Source of the DNA: Cytophagales bacterium | Lineage (GTDB): Bacteria; Bacteroidota; Bacteroidia; Cytophagales; Microscillaceae | Length of the DNA stretch: 64,000 nt | Assembly: GCA_013298075.1 (NCBI GenBank) | Contig: JAAFJG010000012.1 | Location: 34,575 to 98,574, forward strand | Direction: 5' to 3' | In this document: positions 44,497-51,557 of the stretch, piece by piece | How positions within the stretch are numbered: the first letter of the stretch is position 1 | Layout: each line of letters begins with the position of its first letter | Translations under genes and position numbers: made by a program | Notes under the pieces: model-generated | Database searches by the model: none | What the model was told of the DNA's origin: nothing | Seen by the model: the letters and a program-made list of their open reading frames with translations, nothing else

Positions 44497-44794
44497 ATTC
44501 TATTGTTTTTGCGTTTATATTATCATATTCTTTGTGTGTTCCTATCCAAATAACGAATATTAAAGAAAATTTATATTCAATATCTACAATTAATCTAAAA
44601 TCATTCCCTTTTATATTAAAAACAACTCTTTTATCACTTAAAATAGACGCATTTCTATATTGCTCTTTTAATTGTTGAGGTGTTTCCCAATTTGCATTTT
44701 CTGTTTCATCTGCCCAAGATAATAAAGATTGTTCAGACAAAGGATATTCCTCTTCATAAAATTTTTTAAGTGTATTTCTTGATAAAATTCTCAT
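44480..44794 (-). CDS. higB: HigB-like mRNA interferase toxin
   Basis: 104 residues. The family signature is complete: MRILSRNTLKKFYEEEYP, SLLSWADETENANWETPQQL, RVVFNIKGNDFRLIVDIEYK and FVIWIGTHKEYDNI. HigB cuts mRNA on the ribosome. The toxin-first order is typical for hig loci. Promoter: minus-strand TACCTTTG in R5 (44822-44829). Confidence 0.9.
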   Translation of the reverse strand: MRILSRNTLKKFYEEEYPLSEQSLLSWADETENANWETPQQLKEQYRNASILSDKRVVFNIKGNDFRLIVDIEYKFSLIFVIWIGTHKEYDNINAKTIEYVKNN

Positions 44795-44800
44795 TGTTTC

Positions 44801-44910
44801 GTACTACTGTTTTTTTTAATGCAAAGGTAAAGAATTTAATAAAAAATAAGGTTTTTTTGAGGGAATTTATTTTTTTTGGGAAATGAAAAACAATAAAACC
44901 TTTAATTTTG
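44801..44910. promoter_or_regulatory. Island repeat R5, divergent promoter
   Basis: GTACTACTG, GCAAAGGTAAAGAATTTAAT, then GAGGGAATTTATTTTTTTTG. Boxes face both ways: CAAAGGTA at 44822-44829 (minus, higB) and TAATTTTG at 44903-44910 (plus, VapBC-type pair). The CTTTAATTTTGCG end is shared with R3. Confidence 0.75.
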
Positions 44911-44944
44911 CGTTTTTGTTAAAACTCTAAATTTTTATAAAAAT

Positions 44945-45133
44945 ATGACCACACTTGTATTATCTGTAAAAGATACAGAAGTTGATAAAATTTTGGAAAT
45001 ACTCCAAATATACAATGTAAAAGTAGTTGAAAAAAAACAAGAAAATTCTACTGACATAATTAACCAACTTTTTGCAAAACCTCTAAAAATACCAAATTTT
45101 CAACCTTTAAAACGTGAAGATATTTATGAATAA
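44945..45133 (+). CDS. VapB-like antitoxin
   Basis: 62 residues, MTTLVLSVKDTEVDKILEIL, a beta-alpha start, then VVEKKQENSTDIINQLFAKP and a C-terminal KREDIYE. The layout is typical of small antitoxins of PIN toxins. It overlaps the toxin ATG at 45126 by 8 nt. Confidence 0.75.
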   Translation: MTTLVLSVKDTEVDKILEILQIYNVKVVEKKQENSTDIINQLFAKPLKIPNFQPLKREDIYE

Positions 45134-45539
45134 AGTTTTTGTAGATAGTAATTTGTGGTTGTATGCTTTTATAGAAGGACAAGATGCCACCAAACACACC
45201 AAAGCAAAATTATTGTTACAAAATTCTCAAGACATTATCATTGTGAGCAATCAAGTAATTTCAGAGGTTTCTGTAAATTTATTGCGAAAAGCAAAAATTG
45301 ATGAAAATGCTTTGCAATCAATTATACAATCATTTTATCAAAAATACCAAGTTATTCCACTTCTTGAAAATAATTTTATTTCTGCCTCTGATTTGAGAGT
45401 TCGCTATCAATTTTCGTATTGGGATAGTTTGATTGTGGCTATTGCATTACAAGAAAAATGCTCAATTCTATATTCAGAAGACCTAAATCATCAACAAAAA
45501 ATCAATGATTTGACTATTTTAAATCCTTTTTTGGTGTAA
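45126..45539 (+). CDS. PIN-domain toxin, VapC-like
   Basis: 137 residues from the ATG at 45126 (a GTG at 45114 would add four). PIN acids: Asp in KVFVDSNLWLYAF, Glu in QVISEVSVNLLRK, Asp in FSYWDSLIVAIAL and Glu-Asp in LYSEDLNHQQ. It differs clearly from the PIN toxin at 42798, so the two are separate families rather than a duplication. Confidence 0.88.
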   Translation: MNKVFVDSNLWLYAFIEGQDATKHTKAKLLLQNSQDIIIVSNQVISEVSVNLLRKAKIDENALQSIIQSFYQKYQVIPLLENNFISASDLRVRYQFSYWDSLIVAIALQEKCSILYSEDLNHQQKINDLTILNPFLV

Positions 45540-45593
45540 AATAAGATTTAAAAAAAATAAATTATGACAGAAGAACAAAAACAATACAACAAC

Positions 45594-45709
45594 ACAAAAG
45601 TAAAGAATTTAAAAGAAAAGGAGGTTTTTTTGAGGGAATTTATTTTTTTTTGCAAATGAAAAAAGCAAAAAACACATTTTTTTTATAAAAATGATTTTTT
45701 GCTTTTTTT
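45594..45709. repeat. Island repeat R6 with terminator
   Basis: 45594-45662 is the repeat (CAAAAGTAAAGAATTTAAAA, GAGGGAATTTATTTTTTTTT); 45661-45709 is the terminator hairpin (AAAGCAAAAAACACATTT / AAATGATTTTTTGCTTT) of the 60-aa gene at 45732. A ten-codon start, MTEEQKQYNN at 45564-45593, runs into the repeat and looks like the head of a lost gene. Confidence 0.75.
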
Positions 45710-45731
45710 CTTTTGAGAGAATAAGAAAATT

Positions 45732-45914
45732 TTATTTTTTATCTGTGTCTTCAAAAACAAATTCAAATTTTTTTTCGAGTTGAGGACGCAATTTTTCTAT
45801 CGCTTTTTTGGCACTTTCAAATTTATCTTTGGCAAGTTTACTTTCACTAAATCCGTTCATAATTTCCTTTAATTCTTCATCAGAATATCTTGAATGTTTT
45901 TGTGTCTTTTCCAT
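45732..45914 (-). CDS. 60-aa small protein, family 1, copy 2
   Basis: 60 residues, MEKTQKHSRYSDEELKEIMN, nearly identical to copy 1 over the first 50 residues and ending FVFEDTDKK. It forms a tandem with copy 3, 36 nt apart. Unlike copy 1 it no longer has an intact DUF6934 gene in front. Confidence 0.7.
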   Translation of the reverse strand: MEKTQKHSRYSDEELKEIMNGFSESKLAKDKFESAKKAIEKLRPQLEKKFEFVFEDTDKK

Positions 45915-45950
45915 TTTTTTAATTTTTGTTTTTGAGAGAATAAGAAAGTT

Positions 45951-46133
45951 TTATTTTTTATCTGCATCTTCAAAAATAAATCCAAATTTTTTTTTGAGTT
46001 GAGGAAGTAATTTTTCTACCGCTTTTTTGGCACTTTCAAATTTGTCTTTGGCAAGTTTACTTTCACTAAATCCGTTCATAATTTCGTTTAATTCTTCATC
46101 AGAATATCTTGAATGTTTTTGTGTCTTTTCCAT
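45951..46133 (-). CDS. 60-aa small protein, family 1, copy 3
   Basis: 60 residues, MEKTQKHSRYSDEELNEIMN, with FESAKKAVEKLLPQLKKKFG and the end FEDADKK. It starts 3 nt after the stop of a DUF6934 fragment, the same arrangement as copy 1 behind its intact partner. Translation is probable by conservation, but the promoter was lost with the 5' end of the DUF6934 gene. Confidence 0.7.
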   Translation of the reverse strand: MEKTQKHSRYSDEELNEIMNGFSESKLAKDKFESAKKAVEKLLPQLKKKFGFIFEDADKK

Positions 46134-46136
46134 TTT

Positions 46137-46214
46137 TTAATTTTTAAGTTTAATGATAAATGCTTCGTAGTTTTTGGTGAAATCTATATATTCAGGTTCT
46201 TCACTAATGACCCC
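46137..46214 (-). pseudogene. 3' fragment of a DUF6934 gene
   Basis: 25 codons, GVISEEPEYIDFTKNYEAFI then IKLKN and stop, matching the C terminus of the gene at 41660 almost exactly. It abuts the stop codon of the peptidase gene at 46215. This marks the island's right edge and shows that a second DUF6934/60-aa unit was cut here. Confidence 0.8.
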
Positions 46215-48416
46215 CTATTTAATATGTTTATCCAAATAATCCATATATTGTTGATACAATAAAAAATAACTTGTTCTATCGTATGCAACGCTATGATTTC
46301 CGGGTGGATAAATACGCAAATCTGCATCTTTTCCGTTATCAATCAACGCTTTTACTAATTGAAATGTATTTTGAACGTGAACATTTTCGTCCATCGAAGA
46401 GTGTGCAATAAACATTTTTCCTTTCAAATTGGCGGCATAAGTCGGTACTGCACTTGCGGTATATTTCGCTTCATTTTCAGGCAAAAGTCCCATATATCTT
46501 TCCGTATAAATGCTATCATACAAACGCCAATCGGTAACGGGCGCACCCACCAAAGCAACTTTAAATACATCAGGATAACGCAAAATAGTCATTGAAGACA
46601 TATAACCGCCATAACTATGTCCACGAATCGCAATTTTATCTTTATCTACATAGCCTAAACTAACCATAAATTTGGCTACTTCCGAAAAATCTTTGCTTTC
46701 ATATTCACCCAATTTTTCATAGACAATTTCTTTAAATTTCGAACCATACGCACCGCCACCACGATTGTTTACGCTCACAACCACATAACCACTTTGAGCC
46801 AAAAACTGCTCCCAACCATCACGACCAAATTCGTTATAAACAGATTGATGCCCAGGGCCGCCATAAATGTTTAAAACCATTGGATATTTCTTTTTTTCAT
46901 CAAAATTCAAAGGTTTGATAATATACGCATCTAATTTTTGTTCATTAGCACTCATAAAATTAACCAACTCACGTGGAAAATAAGTATATTTTTGTAAATG
47001 ATCTTGCGTAGATTTATTCAATTCTAAGTCTTGAATTTTCTTACCTTTTGTATCCCACAAAGCCACCGTAGTAGGCGTAGTTGTGTTCGAAAATCTATCA
47101 ATATAAGAATTAGCATTAGGAGAAAAGTTAATATAATGCACGCCAGCGGCTTTTGTGAGTTGTTTTTTATTTTTTCCATCAAGCCCGATGCTATACAAAT
47201 GCCTTTCTAATGGAGAGGCTTCTGTGCTAACATAATACACAATTTTCTTTTTCAAATCAATATTTACGACTTGCGTTACTTCAAAATTTCCTTTGGTAAT
47301 TTGCCCCAATAATTTTCCTGAATAATCATAACGATATAAATGTTGAAAACCATCGCGTTCTGATAACCAAAAAAACTCTTTTATATTCTCAGGAAAAGTG
47401 AAAAAATGCAACACAGAAGGAAAATCATATACATCAATCCAAGCCTCCGATTTTTCTTCCATAATCAATTTTGAATCGCCTGTTTGAATATTACAGAAAA
47501 ATAATTTGAGATGATTTTGTTTGCGATTAAGATGCACCACAGCCACTTGATTATCCGATGTCCAATACATTCTCGGAATATATCCTTCTTCCAAAGGAAC
47601 ATTGAGCGAAGTTTTTTGACCCGAATTGACATTGACCACGCCCACTTTTACGTGAGGATTTATATCGCCCACTTTTGGATAAGGCACTGTGTCATATTTG
47701 GGATGTCTGCCCGAATAATCAGTCATCACAAATCGAGGAACTTTTGTTTCGTCGGTTTGCCAATACGCAATATATTGACTATTATTTGACCAATGCCACG
47801 CTTGTGCCATACCAAATTCCTCTTCATAAGCCCAACCAAAACGCCCATTATTGACTTGTAATTTGGCATCATTAGTGAGTTGAATTTCTTTTTTAGTGTC
47901 GAAATCCATTCCAAATAAATTACCACCACGTTCAAAAGCAACTATTTTTCCATCGGGAGAAAGTTCGGCAGTGCGTGCATTTTTGGCTAATGGTTCTAAT
48001 GTTTTTTTGGCAATATCATAGACATAATAATCAGAATCACCTGAGTTACGCCAGACAGGTCTAAAATTAGTTTGGAATAATAAAAATTTACTATCTTTTG
48101 AAAATTGAAAACTTTCGTAAGCAAATTCTTTTTTTATATCAGGAAACATACGTCCTTTCCCATCAAAAATCACTTCTGTTTTGCCAGTTGCAGGTTCTAA
48201 TGATTTGATAACTCCGTTTTCAGTGTAAGAATATTTTGTGCCGCCATTAAGCCAATTGACGCTTGCAGGTCCGCTACTTCCTCTTAATTTCCCACCTGAA
48301 GAAAGTGCTTCATTTAGATTTTTATAGGTTTGTTTTTGTTGTGCGGATACATTTAGATAAATAAAATTTGAAAATATCAAACTTAAAAATGCAAAAAAAT
48401 AAAGATTTTTTTTCAT
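46215..48416 (-). CDS. Dipeptidyl peptidase IV (S9B)
   Basis: 733 residues with a signal peptide (~1-25, ending VSAQ). The N-terminal two thirds is the beta-propeller (DPP4_N: KEFAYESFQFSKDSKFLLF, FGWAYEEEFGMAQAWHWS); the C-terminal alpha/beta hydrolase has Ser601 in GHSYGGYMSSM, Asp in SSMDENVHVQNT and His in PPGNHSVAYDR. It removes Xaa-Pro dipeptides from peptides in the periplasm. The stop codon is the exact junction with the island fragment. Confidence 0.94.
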   Translation of the reverse strand: MKKNLYFFAFLSLIFSNFIYLNVSAQQKQTYKNLNEALSSGGKLRGSSGPASVNWLNGGTKYSYTENGVIKSLEPATGKTEVIFDGKGRMFPDIKKEFAYESFQFSKDSKFLLFQTNFRPVWRNSGDSDYYVYDIAKKTLEPLAKNARTAELSPDGKIVAFERGGNLFGMDFDTKKEIQLTNDAKLQVNNGRFGWAYEEEFGMAQAWHWSNNSQYIAYWQTDETKVPRFVMTDYSGRHPKYDTVPYPKVGDINPHVKVGVVNVNSGQKTSLNVPLEEGYIPRMYWTSDNQVAVVHLNRKQNHLKLFFCNIQTGDSKLIMEEKSEAWIDVYDFPSVLHFFTFPENIKEFFWLSERDGFQHLYRYDYSGKLLGQITKGNFEVTQVVNIDLKKKIVYYVSTEASPLERHLYSIGLDGKNKKQLTKAAGVHYINFSPNANSYIDRFSNTTTPTTVALWDTKGKKIQDLELNKSTQDHLQKYTYFPRELVNFMSANEQKLDAYIIKPLNFDEKKKYPMVLNIYGGPGHQSVYNEFGRDGWEQFLAQSGYVVVSVNNRGGGAYGSKFKEIVYEKLGEYESKDFSEVAKFMVSLGYVDKDKIAIRGHSYGGYMSSMTILRYPDVFKVALVGAPVTDWRLYDSIYTERYMGLLPENEAKYTASAVPTYAANLKGKMFIAHSSMDENVHVQNTFQLVKALIDNGKDADLRIYPPGNHSVAYDRTSYFLLYQQYMDYLDKHIK

Positions 48417-48505
48417 ACTTTTGAATAATTAAAAAATAAATTGATGATGGTAATTTCACCTGCAAAAATATGTTATTTTTTTTAAGTTTGATATAAAAAT
48501 CGAAA

Positions 48506-48676
48506 TTATTTTGTTTCTAAGGCATCAATTTTTTTGAGAATGATTTCTGCCTCTGCTACTTTTTCATCGCCTGCACGTCTGCTGGTTTTCCAAAGTTCGT
48601 GTGCTTGTCCCATGAGTTTTTTATATTCCTGGTTTAATTTTTCGATTTCTGATTTTTTTTTGAATAATCCAAACAT
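48506..48676 (-). CDS. Lacal_2735-type small protein
   Basis: 56 residues, MFGLFKKKSEIEKLNQEYKK, then AHELWKTSRRAGDEKVAEAE and ILKKIDALETK. This short coiled-coil protein is a recognised orphan family of Bacteroidota. The start MFGLFKKK is characteristic. Function unknown. It lies between the peptidase gene and a REP pair, all on the minus strand. Confidence 0.82.
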   Translation of the reverse strand: MFGLFKKKSEIEKLNQEYKKLMGQAHELWKTSRRAGDEKVAEAEIILKKIDALETK

Positions 48677-48816
48677 AATTGTATTGTTTTTTTTATTTAT
48701 AAACTTTATGTTTTGAGAAAAGGTTTTTGTTTTGTGTTAATTTTTTTGTTGTTATCTTAAATTTGTTTTTTAGGAATTTTATGGGAAAAATGAAAATATA
48801 TTATTTTTTTTTAGAA

Positions 48817-48965
48817 TCTTCCAGATTTATCTTGAATTGCCTCCAGATTTATCTTGAATTGCCTCCAGATTTATCTTGAATTGCCTCCAGATTTATCTTG
48901 AGGATAATATAAAATTTAACAGTTGGCTTTAGCCAAAATCTTTTCATTTTTCGGATTGATATTTT
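48817..48965 (+). repeat. REP-like element, copy C, with 22-bp tandem array
   Basis: Four units of TTGAATTGCCTCCAGATTTATC-type sequence (22 bp period) from 48819 to 48905; only the last is closed by the complementary arm (TTGAGG). Then TAATATAAAATTTAAC and hairpin 1 TTGGCTTTAGCCAA, and ATTGATATT. Part of the 593-bp gap 48677-49269, which contains only repeats and a terminator. Confidence 0.85.
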
Positions 48966-49037
48966 TAGTTTGTAGGAGATTATTGTGGTGCTAATTTTGT
49001 TCTATTATGAATAGCATTTATACTATTTATTTTGAAA

Positions 49038-49112
49038 ATATATAAAAATTTTGGCTAAAGCCAACGATTGAATTTTATATTATCCTCCAGATAAATCTGG
49101 AGGCAATTCAAG
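49038..49112 (-). repeat. REP-like element, copy D
   Basis: TTGGCTAAAGCCAACGATTG, then CCTCCAGATAAATCTGGAGG and CAATTCAAG, single unit. It is inverted relative to copy C, 75 bp away, giving a paired arrangement like BIMEs. Confidence 0.85.
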
Positions 49113-49215
49113 ATAAAATATTTTACATAAATTTTACAAAAACCTCTTTATTTCTTGAAATAATACAATTTTCAATCTATTTTAATTATTATTTGGCTTA
49201 AATATCAGCATAAAA

Positions 49216-49250
49216 AAACGCTTACAAGTATTTTTGAACTTATAAGCGTA
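49216..49250 (-). terminator. Terminator of hpf
   Basis: 12-bp stem ACGCTTACAAGT / ACTTATAAGCGT, followed on the minus strand by a T run, 20 nt past the stop. Confidence 0.82.
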
Positions 49251-49269
49251 AAGATAAATTAAGTTTTAT

Positions 49270-49614
49270 TTATATTTCAGATTCAGATTCTGCCAATTTG
49301 AATTCACCACCTGATTTATCGTTCTGTTTTTCTTTTATTTTTAATATTTGTCGGCGTAGATTTTCAACCACATCATCACCTGCTGCTTCAAAAGAAACGT
49401 CTTGAGATTTAGCAAAAAGGCTGTGGTTTGGAATGTTAAGTTTTATCTCAACTACTTTGTTTTCTCTGCTGTGTTCGCCTTTTTCGAGTCTGAAAAAGAC
49501 TTCACCATCAGTGATTCGGTCATAAAAGGTTTCTAATTTTTCTAATTTTTTACGAATAAAATCTAATAATTTAATATCCGCATCAAAATGAACAGAATGA
49601 ATTTGAAGGTTCAT
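49270..49614 (-). CDS. hpf: Ribosome hibernation-promoting factor (HPF/RaiA)
   Basis: 114 residues from the ATG at 49614 (MNLQIHSVHFDADIKLLDFI); a GTG two codons earlier is less likely. Fold marks: KLEKLETFYDRITDGEVFF, VVEIKLNIPNHSLFAKSQ, and DVSFEAAGDDVVENLRRQI. This short form lacks the C-terminal dimerisation domain of long HPF. It binds the 30S subunit in stationary phase. Confidence 0.9.
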   Translation of the reverse strand: MNLQIHSVHFDADIKLLDFIRKKLEKLETFYDRITDGEVFFRLEKGEHSRENKVVEIKLNIPNHSLFAKSQDVSFEAAGDDVVENLRRQILKIKEKQNDKSGGEFKLAESESEI

Positions 49615-49758
49615 AAGCACTTAAATTTTTAAAGGTGAATAAAAAAATAGGTCATTTCTTGTTATTGAAACAAGGTTTTTAATTTTGGAGCTTAAATCTA
49701 AATATTATTTTATAAAAAACAAGTTTTTTTATAATTTTTTTTTCGAAAAAATAAAAAA

Positions 49759-49788
49759 ACGTTAAAAATTATGACTAATTTTTAACGT
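49759..49788 (-). terminator. Terminator after the tRNA
   Basis: Perfect 13-bp stem ACGTTAAAAATTA / TAATTTTTAACGT with a T run in the minus direction, 12 nt past the tRNA 3' end. Confidence 0.85.
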
Positions 49789-49799
49789 CTATATATAAG

Positions 49800-49873
49800 T
49801 AGCGAAAACGGGAATCGAACCCGTGACCTTTGGGTTATGAATCCAACGCTCTAACCATCTGAGCTACCTCGCC
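49800..49873 (-). tRNA. tRNA with CAT anticodon (Met, elongator-type)
   Basis: 74 nt. GGCGAGG acceptor 5' strand, D arm AGCTCAGATGGTTAGAGC, anticodon stem-loop TTGGATTCATAACCCAA with anticodon CAT, T arm ACGGGTTCGATTCCCGT and 3' acceptor TTTCGCT with discriminator A. The acceptor stem uses three G-U pairs (1-72, 6-67, 7-66). CCA is not encoded. Elongator Met is most likely; a tRNA-Ile2 read by lysidine cannot be excluded. A minus-strand -7 box (TACCTTTG) lies at 49887-49894. Confidence 0.92.
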
Positions 49874-50013
49874 TTTTTTGATTGTGCAAAGGTAGATAAA
49901 TTTTTCGAATAAAAAAAAAAAGCACTTTTTTTTCAATTTTTTTTTATTTTTCAAAAATAATCACTAACATTACGATATTTTTAATTATAAACCCTAAAAA
50001 GTAAACTAAAATT

Positions 50014-50412
50014 ATGGCAAAGTTTAAATATATCGAAGAATTTGAGTTAGGTGGAAGTCCTAAATCTATATTTCCTTATTTGCAAAATATAGCAAATTTG
50101 AAAGAATGGTTTTCTCCCAAAATAATTACTGATAAAGATGATATTATTAATTTTATGTGGGACGATGACAATCATTTTGCACGCATTACCCATTCGCAAG
50201 CCAATAAATATATTCGTTATGAATTTTTAGATGATAAAAAACAAATCATTGCGAATGATCCATCTTTTTTAGAATTTAGGTTGTTGCAAAGTGAACTGAC
50301 AAGAGCCACCTATTTGAAAGTAACCGATTATTCTGAAATGGTGAACGAAGGTGATTTGAAAGATCTTTGGTGTGAATTGATTGAGCAGTTGAAAGATGTG
50401 GCAGGCGTATAA
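50014..50412 (+). CDS. START-like domain protein
   Basis: 132 residues, MAKFKYIEEFELGGSPKSIF, LQNIANLKEWFSPKI, FMWDDDNHFARITH, ending DLWCELIEQLKDVAGV. It is a compact SRPBCC/START-like helix-grip fold that is common in Bacteroidota and binds hydrophobic ligands; partner unknown. The strand pattern and final long helix fit well. Divergent from the tRNA and hpf. Confidence 0.82.
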   Translation: MAKFKYIEEFELGGSPKSIFPYLQNIANLKEWFSPKIITDKDDIINFMWDDDNHFARITHSQANKYIRYEFLDDKKQIIANDPSFLEFRLLQSELTRATYLKVTDYSEMVNEGDLKDLWCELIEQLKDVAGV

Positions 50413-50497
50413 ATATTTTTCCTAAAAAATTGTAAATATATATACGGTTCTTAGAAAATTTGTACGGAAATCTTTTTTTTGAAATGTATTTTTTGGA

Positions 50498-50581
50498 TTA
50501 CTTCCAAATTTATTTGGAATATAATATAAAATTCAATCACTTGGCTCTAACCAAAATATCTGTGTTTCTCAAATTGATATT
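50498..50581 (+). repeat. REP-like element, copy E, decayed
   Basis: CTTCCAAATTTATTTGGAAT, then ATATAAAATTCAATCAC, TTGGCTCTAACCAA and TTTCTCAAATTGATAT. Same order as the other copies but with both hairpins mutated. The gap 50413-50719 holds this and the terminator at 50657. Confidence 0.75.
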
Positions 50582-50656
50582 TTTATATATTTTCAAAATA
50601 AATTATTATTCATATCATAATAAAATTAGGTCCGTAATAATTTCGCATGAACCAAA

Positions 50657-50690
50657 AAAATTGCTATAATTTCAACATTATAGCAATTTT
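50657..50690 (-). terminator. Terminator of the 75-aa gene
   Basis: Perfect 14-bp stem AAAATTGCTATAAT / ATTATAGCAATTTT with flanking A/T runs. Confidence 0.85.
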
Positions 50691-50719
50691 TATATGATTA
50701 TATTTTATCTCCAAAAAAA

Positions 50720-50947
50720 CTAATCTACATCTAAATCAGTTTTAAGCATAATTTCTTCTAATTTATCCAATTCAGAATCGTTTTTTAAAACGCTTACTTC
50801 TGAAAAATCTATCAAACCATTACTATTTTCTGACTTTTTCCATTCAAAAGCCATCAAAGTAAATCCCATCATTACGATTAAACATAATTGAAAAATAAGA
50901 GTAGAATATTGAAATATATCTGCTTTTGAGCTTTTTTTCGTTTCCAT
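50720..50947 (-). CDS. Small membrane-anchored protein, TonB N-terminus-like
   Basis: 75 residues, METKKSSKADIFQYSTLIFQ, one membrane helix (~18-38), then FEWKKSENSNG and an acidic tail ending LKTDLDVD. The K-rich start, helix and AFEWK boundary closely resemble the first ~45 residues of Bacteroidota TonB energy transducers, but no proline spacer or TonB C-domain follows. A clean stop and strong terminator suggest a stable short gene rather than a sequencing break. Single TM, inside-out topology expected. Confidence 0.68.
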   Translation of the reverse strand: METKKSSKADIFQYSTLIFQLCLIVMMGFTLMAFEWKKSENSNGLIDFSEVSVLKNDSELDKLEEIMLKTDLDVD

Positions 50948-51084
50948 TTTGATAAATTTATTTTTTTTGAATGATGAAATAGGAATAAATACTTTAAAAC
51001 ACTTACAAAATTAGTATAAATACTTGATAAAACAAAATTTATTACAAGTTTTTTTACTTTTTTTATATGAATATTTTTTTTATT

Positions 51085-51540
51085 TTATTTTGATTTTTCT
51101 GTCAAATTCTTATTTTTTTGTATAGGAGTAGGAAATAAAAAATAGAGTGAAAAAGTGAAAATTAACGCCCAAAATACACAAAAAATAAACATTTTATAAA
51201 TAATATTTTTTGTTTTTTCTCCAAAACTAACCGCAATCAATGTTCCGCCAATAGGCGTAAATAATAATGGAGTCAAAAAAGAAATTCCCCACATACCATA
51301 TTTTTTCCAAATTCGAACAATTTTTCTTTTTTTAGGCGTAAATATTTTTCTGTTTTTTGATTTTTGATTAAAATAATTTTTAACCTTTTTACCAAAAAAA
51401 CTTAAAATAACGACTGTGGTCATCATTCCTAAAATCGTACAAAAAATTGTTTCTATCCAATGCAAACCCACTAAACGTCCTGTTACAGGTCCCGCAAAAA
51501 ATTTTACACTGCTTAATAAATATACTAATAAATAATCCAT
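51085..51540 (-). CDS. Small multi-pass membrane protein
   Basis: 151 residues with about four membrane segments. GPVTGRLVGLHWIETIFCTI opens; a basic cytosolic loop (NQKSKNRKIFTPKKRKIVR) separates it from KKYGMWGISFLTPLLFTPIG and GGTLIAVSFGE. The LTP...PIGG pattern is vaguely like DedA or small-export proteins. Function unknown. It ends before a low-complexity AT stretch and follows the phosphoesterase gene by 17 nt. Confidence 0.7.
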   Translation of the reverse strand: MDYLLVYLLSSVKFFAGPVTGRLVGLHWIETIFCTILGMMTTVVILSFFGKKVKNYFNQKSKNRKIFTPKKRKIVRIWKKYGMWGISFLTPLLFTPIGGTLIAVSFGEKTKNIIYKMFIFCVFWALIFTFSLYFLFPTPIQKNKNLTEKSK

Positions 51541-51557
51541 ATTTTGATAAAGTGCAA

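Noticed and set aside
39196..46214. Integron
   Set aside because: No tyrosine integrase and the spacers lack the attC-type inverted core sites; only the layout is cassette-like.
48534..48716. 60-aa plus-strand frame
   Set aside because: Antisense to the recognisable 56-aa Lacal_2735-type protein.
48817..48905. CRISPR-like array (also at 57831 and 59350)
   Set aside because: Units of 21-22 bp are directly adjacent with no unique spacers and no cas genes; they are expanded REP stems.
50460..50669. 69-aa plus-strand frame
   Set aside because: It lies across a decayed REP copy and has no promoter or family; chance frame.
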